Below, one piece after another: positions 15,507 to 20,390 of a stretch of 20,390 nt of DNA. Source of the DNA: Ascoidea tarda (nom. inval.). Its lineage: Eukaryota; Ascomycota; Saccharomycetes; Ascoideales; Ascoideaceae. How positions within the stretch are numbered: position 1 is the stretch's first letter; every line of letters begins with the position of its first letter. The notes below the pieces were generated by a model that saw nothing but the letters and a program-made list of their open reading frames with translations, made no database searches and had not been told where the DNA came from. The DNA lies in assembly GCA_030560485.1 (NCBI GenBank), contig JAKTTS010000283.1:1-20390 (forward strand), written 5' to 3'. The translations under genes and the position numbers were made by a program.

Positions 15507-16179
15507 AAAATTAATGATTTTACTTATCTTATTCAATCTCAATTTATCTTAATTTATTTAATCTAATTTGGTTTTTCTTTTCATATATATATATACATAT
15601 GTATATATATGTGTTTCTAATTTCTTTTTCTCACCTATCTACTAGCTTGTTTTTTTTGATTTTCTAAGTTTTTCACTTTTACTTTCACATTCACTTCTAC
15701 CCTCTTTCTATTCTCTTTATTCTTATTTCTTGTGTTCGACAAAGGTGCTGTTCATTTCAGGTTAATTACATGTTTTCTTCAACAAAATGTACTATATAGT
15801 CAAAAGCTAGAACTTGCTAATCTATTTCTTTTCCAATACTTATACGTTTATACATTTATCCATACATATTTCTATACTCATACAATTTAATTTCTCAATA
15901 CATACAAAAATAAAATTGTCGCCAAATCTCCGGATACTCTTTGTTTGTTTAGATATTGCCGAATCGGGAACCAATCATGCATCTCTTCGAATTTAGTTAA
16001 TTGTAAACAAAAACTCTTTCAACCTTCAACTTAAAACATGTTTTACAAATTAATCTCTTTTCTTTGTTTTTTTTTTCTCTCACTTTCACTCCCTCTCTCT
16101 CTTTATAACTTCTCTTTTCTCAAATACTCTTCTTTTCTCTTCTTTTCTCTTCTCTTCTCTCTTCATTTATGTCATAAAA
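15507..16179. promoter_or_regulatory. Upstream region of IPL1, AT palindrome and pyrimidine-rich leader
   Basis: It holds a 24-bp palindrome of AT dinucleotides centred on CATATG (15587-15610) and a long T/C-rich tract at 16045-16165 with TCTTTTCTCT repeats. An ATG at 16038 opens a 77-codon frame that overlaps the IPL1 start in another frame, and ATG TCA TAA at 16169-16177 lies just before the IPL1 ATG. Confidence 0.55.
16169..16177 (+). promoter_or_regulatory. Two-codon upstream frame (ATG TCA TAA) before IPL1
   Basis: A minimal upstream frame ends two bases before the IPL1 ATG at 16180. If ribosomes start here, termination next to the true start could lower or tune Aurora synthesis. It matters only if transcripts begin upstream of 16169. 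Confidence 0.4.
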
Positions 16180-17208
16180 ATGCTTCTCAAGTCCCTCGAC
16201 ACAAAGTTGGCCTTCTCCTCCAACACCAACAGCAATCCTACCTCTGCTGCTCTATGGAAATCCAATGTTGATATCAAATTCAACAACACCACCAGCAATA
16301 CTATAAATAGCACTCACACTATATCTCATAACTACACTGCAAAATCAAATTCTATCAATTTAAATCTAAAACAACAACCTCTAAGAGACTACTCTATCAA
16401 CGATTTTGAAATTGGCAGAAAATTAGGAAAGGGAAAATTCGGAAAAGTTTACTGTGTTCGTGATAAGAAAACTGGTTATGTTTGTGCTTTAAAAGTAATG
16501 GAAAAGGAGGAACTAACTCACTTCAAAGTGGAAAAACAGTTTAGAAGAGAAGTCGAAATCCAATCAAACCTAAGACATCCAAATGTCTTAAGACTATTCG
16601 GTTATTTCCATGATTCAAAAAGAGTTTACCTTATTCTAGAATATGTTATTCATGGCGAATTGTATGGATTTTTAAAGAAAAAGGGCAGGTTCGATGACGC
16701 TTTAGCCTCTCACTACATTTATCAAATGATTCTAGCTCTATCTTATCTTCATAAAAAACATATTATTCACACTGATTTGAAACCTGAAAACATCCTACTA
16801 GGTTTTGATAATACAATCAAACTCTCAGATTTCGGTTGGAGTGTCCATGCTCCATCGTTAAAAAGATCAACAATGTGTGGAACTTTGGATTATTTGTCCC
16901 CAGAAATGATTGAATCCAAAGATCACAATGAAAAAGTAGACATTTGGGCTTTGGGTATATTAATGTATGAATTGTTAGTAGGAAACCCTCCATTTGAAGA
17001 AGGATGCCAACAAACAACTTATAGAAGAATAGCAAGAGTGGATTTGAAAATACCCCAATTTTTGCAACCGGATGCTGTTGATTTGATTAAAAGACTTCTT
17101 CGTTATGATCCAACAAAGAGAATATCTTTATCCGATGCTCAAAACCATCCATGGATTTTAAGAAATAAAAAGTATTGGCCCAAGCCAAACAAATCCAATC
17201 CCATGTAA
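16180..17208 (+). CDS. IPL1: IPL1, Aurora protein kinase
   Basis: A 342-residue Aurora kinase, the catalytic subunit of the chromosomal passenger complex that corrects kinetochore-microtubule attachments. A Ser/Asn-rich N-terminus of about 75 residues precedes the kinase domain (76-327). Visible: glycine loop GKGKFGKVY (83-91), ATP-anchoring K105 (ALKVMEK), alphaC E124, DFG at 217-219 (DFGWSV, the W being typical of Aurora), T-loop T231 in [15 protein letters not shown], and the terminal Aurora box [11 protein letters not shown]. The T-loop and ending match Ipl1 closely. One key residue differs: the catalytic loop reads H197-T198-D199 (HTDLKPEN) where Aurora kinases have HRD. The catalytic Asp, Lys and Asn are kept, so activity is likely. 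The start ATG is preceded by a tiny upstream frame. Confidence 0.95.
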   Translation: MLLKSLDTKLAFSSNTNSNPTSAALWKSNVDIKFNNTTSNTINSTHTISHNYTAKSNSINLNLKQQPLRDYSINDFEIGRKLGKGKFGKVYCVRDKKTGYVCALKVMEKEELTHFKVEKQFRREVEIQSNLRHPNVLRLFGYFHDSKRVYLILEYVIHGELYGFLKKKGRFDDALASHYIYQMILALSYLHKKHIIHTDLKPENILLGFDNTIKLSDFGWSVHAPSLKRSTMCGTLDYLSPEMIESKDHNEKVDIWALGILMYELLVGNPPFEEGCQQTTYRRIARVDLKIPQFLQPDAVDLIKRLLRYDPTKRISLSDAQNHPWILRNKKYWPKPNKSNPM

Positions 17209-17792
17209 TATATTAATTATGATTATAATCATAACACAAATCATAATACCAATTATAATACCAATTATAATACCAATTATAATACCAATCATAATATCAA
17301 TCACAATACCAATCATTTTTTTTTTACACATTACTTTTAAATATTCAAACATTTATCTTTTCAAAGTTTTTTTTCTTGTTATTTTTTAAGGATACATTCA
17401 TTGACCTTTTTTATTGTTTTCTTTTTGTTAATCAATGACACTAAAACTACTTATGACCTTTTTTTTATTGTATTATCATCGCAAATGAATGTATTTGCCT
17501 TCATAGATTAAATAATAAACACCAATAGAGAAACCAGATTTAAAATTCTGATTTTAATATACTTGATACTAATTTTATACCACAAAACCAAATAAGGCTG
17601 AACGAAGCCCAAAATGAAAACCAAAACAAAACAAAACAACTATAATGAAGCAATTTCCTTTTGTTATCAAGATATATTACTATATTGCTATAAAACAGTC
17701 CTCATACAATTATATAGGATAAAATATATTGCTTTTCTATTTCGAGAATAAGGAAATATTATGAATTGCTCAATACAGGTATATAAAAAAGA
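17209..17792. other. IPL1 3' region and upstream region of the next gene, no gene seen
   Basis: The first 130 bp are a 12-bp repeat that keeps the IPL1 frame open for 43 codons past the stop. The rest is AT-rich, with T-runs suited to 3'-end formation (near 17317-17325, 17366-17385, 17458-17468), repeated AAAACAAAACAAAAC near 17620-17640 and several TATA-like sequences. I see no further gene. Confidence 0.6.
17238..17317. repeat. 12-bp tandem repeat directly after IPL1
   Basis: Units of the form AATTATAATACC, drifting to AATCATAATATC and AATCACAATACC, repeat about six times. Twelve is a multiple of three, so the IPL1 frame reads through them as N-x-N-T repeats. Confidence 0.8.
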
Positions 17793-18230
17793 ATGACGTT
17801 AAATCCATTAAAATATCCGTTAAAATATCCATTCCATTATTCACTAAATTATAAATATGATCATAAAGTTAATTTTATCCAAAGGCCAATTACTTCGCCT
17901 GAATATAATCAATTAAATCAGTTAAATGAAGTGTTAGAATTGAATGAGCTGAATCCTAATTTTTTATCGTCATCAACAATATATGCTTCTAATCATTATT
18001 ATAATAATGATTGTTATAATAATAGCAATTATAATGGCAGTGATTGCAATGGAATAGTAAAACCTAAATATGATCATTCATTGAAGATAGATCATATAAT
18101 TGATTTATATGAAACGATACCAAATTCATTTTCTGGGTTGTATTCTAGCAGTTCGTTTGGTTCATCCGCTATTTCGAATGATAGTGATAAAGAAAATTAT
18201 AAAGAAAGCAAAAATTATAACAACAATAAC

Positions 18231-18264
<34 letters not shown>

Positions 18265-19157
18265 GCAATAACAACAACAACGATGATGGGAATGATGTCA
18301 TTTTGATGAATAATTCAGATAAAACTGCACTAGAAAAAGAAAAGGAAACAATTGGAATTAAAAAAAACAGAAATTCATTAAAGTTTCATTCACATTCATA
18401 CTCGTTTAAAGGTAATAGAACCAGAATAATTTTAAATGATAAAAAGAATGCCGATAATAACCGAGAGACTCAGACTCAAACGATAACAAATAACAAGAAC
18501 TTGAATGAGAAAACAAGAAAAATCAGTGGGACAATTAATGATGAAAATAACGAAAATGACGAAAATAATGACAAAGAAAAAAATGGCACCAGTTCCAATA
18601 AAAGAGATAAGGACAATTATTTTTCTACACCAAAATCAGCAAAGGAATCGATAATATCCACCTTTCACTACTTCAAAGAGAAAATGGGTCCAGCTTTCAA
18701 TAAAAAGCTTACATCACATTCTAACAATGGGGATCATGAGACCAGTGATGATAAAGGCATTAATCCTGCAAAGAATGTTGAAAACTTGAGCAGAAGTCAT
18801 TCATTGAGAGAGAGACTAAGTATTTCACGGTTAAACACCCCAATCTTCGGAGGAAAACACAGAAATAAAGATAGCACAGGAAGCACAGGAAGCAAAGACA
18901 CCAGTGGTAACACAAAGAAGGCACCGGCAGCACCATCGATCTCATCGTCGTTTTCGATAGACAGCTTGGGGTCGTTCTATCTAGAATACTCGCGAAACAG
19001 CATCGAGCAGAGTGGCGAAAACCCAGACATGGAGCTATTGAGGAAGTACGATGTGGAAAATCGAATCAGTAGGGGATGTGTGAAAAAGAGGTCACCATTC
19101 AAAATGGACTCCAGCGATGTTGAAATCATCTACCAGTGCTATCAGCGCTGCACGTAG
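17793..19157 (+). CDS. Unrecognised Asn-rich, Ser-rich disordered protein with KEN box
   Basis: A 454-residue protein whose family I do not recognise. The N-terminal 110 residues are Tyr/Asn-rich, with a KEN triplet at 133-135 (SDKENYKES) and an Asn run at about 143-163. The middle is charged (Lys/Glu/Asp/Asn). The C-terminal third carries basophilic-kinase or 14-3-3-like sites (SRSHSLRERLSISRLNTP), a Gly/Ser/Thr repeat (STGSTGS), a Ser-rich stretch (PSISSSFSIDSLGSF) and a possibly folded end (MELLRKYDVENRISRGCVKKRSPFKM...). There are no membrane spans or signal peptide. GC content and C/G-ending codons rise sharply after about 18870, unlike the AT-rich first part. The more ordered C-terminal 60 residues are the best query for homologues. 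The length of the frame and its ATG start make it a probable real gene. Confidence 0.7.
18221..18282. repeat. (AAC/AAT)n coding repeat
   Basis: An Asn-codon run of more than 15 triplets in the unrecognised Asn-rich protein; a serine interrupts it once. Confidence 0.85.
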
Positions 19158-19289
19158 AAGAGGAGCCAACTCTGCTCACACCATGTTGCAACAGTAGCCT
19201 GGAACGTGGTGGTTTCACCTTCTCCCTCTTTACTCTCCTGCTCAGGCAGCAAAAACAACACTTCCCCAGCCCGGAAAAACACAAAAAAA
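19158..19289. terminator. tRNA-Ser poly-T terminator and short gap
   Basis: On the minus strand seven T residues (complement of 19283-19289) follow the tRNA discriminator base directly and serve as the Pol III terminator. The remaining bases up to the 3' end of the upstream gene show nothing recognisable. Confidence 0.7.
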
Positions 19290-19370
19290 CGACACCAGCA
19301 GGACTCGAACCTGCGCGGGAAATCCCAAAAGATTTCTAATCTTTCGCCTTAACCACTCGGCCATAGTGCC
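19290..19370 (-). tRNA. tRNA-Ser(AGA)
   Basis: An 81-nt serine tRNA without an intron. The minus strand begins GGCACTATGGCCGAGTGG and ends in CTGGTGTCG; the acceptor arms GGCACTA and TGGTGTC pair over seven positions, including G-T pairs. The anticodon loop is TTAGAAA between AAAGA and TCTTT, giving anticodon AGA (complement of 19335-19337), which after A-to-I editing reads UCU, UCC and possibly UCA. A long variable arm (about TTGGGATTTCCCG) is the class II mark of tRNA-Ser. The B box is GGTTCGAGTCC. The sequence is very close to S. cerevisiae tRNA-Ser(AGA). CCA is not encoded. Confidence 0.97.
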
Positions 19371-19661
19371 CAATCCTGCATAGCAAACGCGTCCAACAGT
19401 AATCTCAAGCTCCTGTGTCTTGGCTGGCGACCCAGTGACGTCATCGGACGCAGAAGCGCCCTCACCGCTGTTTTGGGCCGAGCATCACCAAACATTGCAA
19501 AACATGGCGAGAGTAATAAATGGCAATCTGGAGGTATAAAACTGGTGCTGTATCCTTCTTTTGTCCTTCCTGAATACTTTTGTCATTTCTTTTGGTGTTG
19601 GTCTATTCATTTTCTCTGCCTTCTTCTGCCCTCCATATATTATCCATATATTGTCCAAAGA
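19371..19661. promoter_or_regulatory. Promoter of the Sae3-like gene, shared upstream flank of the tRNA
   Basis: A GC-rich region with ACGCGT (MCB, 19387-19392), the perfect CRE/ATF palindrome TGACGTCA (19436-19443) and TATAAAA at 19535-19541, about 125 bp before the ATG. The MCB suits a DNA-recombination gene expressed at G1/S; the CRE site could serve a bZIP factor. Confidence 0.55.
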
Positions 19662-20333
19662 ATGCTTCAAGACTCATCGTCGCAAGGCAGTTTTGATCAC
19701 ATAAATAACACCATCAATAACAATACAATCAACACTGGTACAAACAACATAAACACTGACGACCCTAGCTTAATGGCCACCCAAATGCTTGATTCTCACC
19801 CTCGCTCTCGCTTCAGGGACAACAGATATCGAAGCAGCGATAGTATCAAAACCTTCAGCTCTTCTGTCTCTGCGTCCATTCCTGCTTCTGATACCACTAA
19901 CAACAGACCACAGTTGTTAAAAGAACTAGCAAAATCCTCTGATCTTTTCAAGTTTGAAATCAAACAGTCAGATTCAAACAACTTGAAGAATCTAATAAAC
20001 GATGCAAATTTGAATTTGCTTGAAAAGAAACTAACCAAAAATGAAAAAAGCTCAATCTCAACTGAAATCGAAAAAATAAGATCAAAAGAGATTACTTTAA
20101 TCCTAATTCAAAAACAATGTGAAGATTTAATAATCGAACTAGATTTGAATAACGACCAAATCAACAAACCGGAATTAATTATCAAAGATCACATAAAAAA
20201 ACTAAATCAGTACAATGAATTAAAAGATATCGCAATGGGTTTAATTACAATGATAGCTAATCATAAACAAATCGATATGAAACAAGTTTTACAAGATCTT
20301 GAAAGCATTTCTAATGATAATGATAATGATAAC

Positions 20334-20390
<57 letters not shown>
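19662..20390 (+). CDS. SAE3: Swi5/Sae3-domain recombination protein (3' end outside window)
   Basis: A frame of 243 codons runs from ATG CTT CAA GAC to the window edge with no stop. Residues about 135-213 look like the Swi5/Sae3 domain: a coiled-coil helix (STEIEKIRSKEITLILIQKQ...) followed by HIKKLNQYNELKDIAMGLI and TMIANHKQIDMKQVLQDLE, matching the family pattern HIxxLHxYNEIKDxGQGLxGxIAxxxGVxxxxVLxxFG. Swi5 (S. pombe) and Sae3 (S. cerevisiae) pair with Sfr1/Mei5 to load and stabilise Rad51 or Dmc1 filaments. Those proteins are about 85-91 residues. This one has about 135 extra N-terminal residues (Asn/Ser-rich) and continues after the domain into an Asp/Asn repeat that leaves the window. 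Domain assignment is good; orthology to Sae3 is an inference, and the extra length is unusual. Confidence 0.8.
20334..20390. repeat. (AAT)n / (GAT AAT)n coding repeat
   Basis: A trinucleotide run inside the Sae3-like frame encodes Asn and Asp-Asn repeats up to the window edge. Trinucleotide form keeps the frame regardless of copy number. Confidence 0.85.

Noticed and set aside
15587-15610. 24-bp AT palindrome centred on CATATG
   Set aside because: It is an AT-dinucleotide run, which is palindromic by nature; no further structure.

Overview
The window is nuclear DNA of an AT-rich budding yeast (Saccharomycotina). The evidence is a set of compact yeast genes (SMC5, VAP/SCS2, RPL22, Aurora/IPL1, a Swi5/Sae3-domain protein), mostly intronless with two short-first-exon introns, asparagine-rich low-complexity proteins, and a tRNA-Ser(AGA) close to the S. 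cerevisiae one. CTG codons are very rare, so the sequence cannot tell whether CUG is read as Leu or Ser. No mobile element, viral fossil or CRISPR array was seen.

Layout. 1-2844 (+) is the C-terminal part of SMC5, open at the left edge. 3271-4257 (-) is a seven-TM RTA1-family protein. 4892-6046 (-) is a TauD/JLP1-type Fe(II)/2-oxoglutarate sulfonate dioxygenase, divergent from a Dal5/SOA1-type anion transporter at 7356-9062 (+). The 1.3-kb promoter between them carries an exact Met31/Met32-type motif and a decaying 10-bp phased repeat beside the transporter TATA box. This pair reads as a sulfonate uptake and desulfonation unit. 9872-11054 (-) is the VAP protein SCS2, which needs a 253-nt intron to complete its MSP domain. 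It is divergent from RPL22 at 11892-12709 (+), which has a 464-nt intron. A 1.5-kb gene-poor stretch with a GC-rich island precedes an Asn-rich KEN-box/S-T-P protein (14217-15506, +). IPL1 Aurora kinase follows (16180-17208, +), then an unrecognised Asn-rich protein (17793-19157, +), a tRNA-Ser(AGA) on the minus strand (19290-19370), and the start of a Swi5/Sae3-domain protein (19662 to window end, +).

The most notable points are: (i) the Aurora kinase has HTD instead of HRD in the catalytic loop while keeping its T-loop Thr; (ii) the RPL22 intron holds a copy of the exon-2 start behind a TAG, so use of that acceptor would give a stop after eight codons; (iii) the SCS2 intron ends TACTAATAG, with the branch site abutting the acceptor; (iv) 16 consecutive 10-bp units lie just upstream of the sulfur transporter TATA box; (v) the frame after the IPL1 stop stays open for 43 codons through a 12-bp repeat; (vi) promoters here are locally GC-richer than the genes.

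The genes do not form one pathway, apart from the JLP1/transporter pair. SMC5 and the Sae3-like protein both act in recombination/repair and IPL1 acts in chromosome segregation, but they lie apart and co-regulation is not shown.
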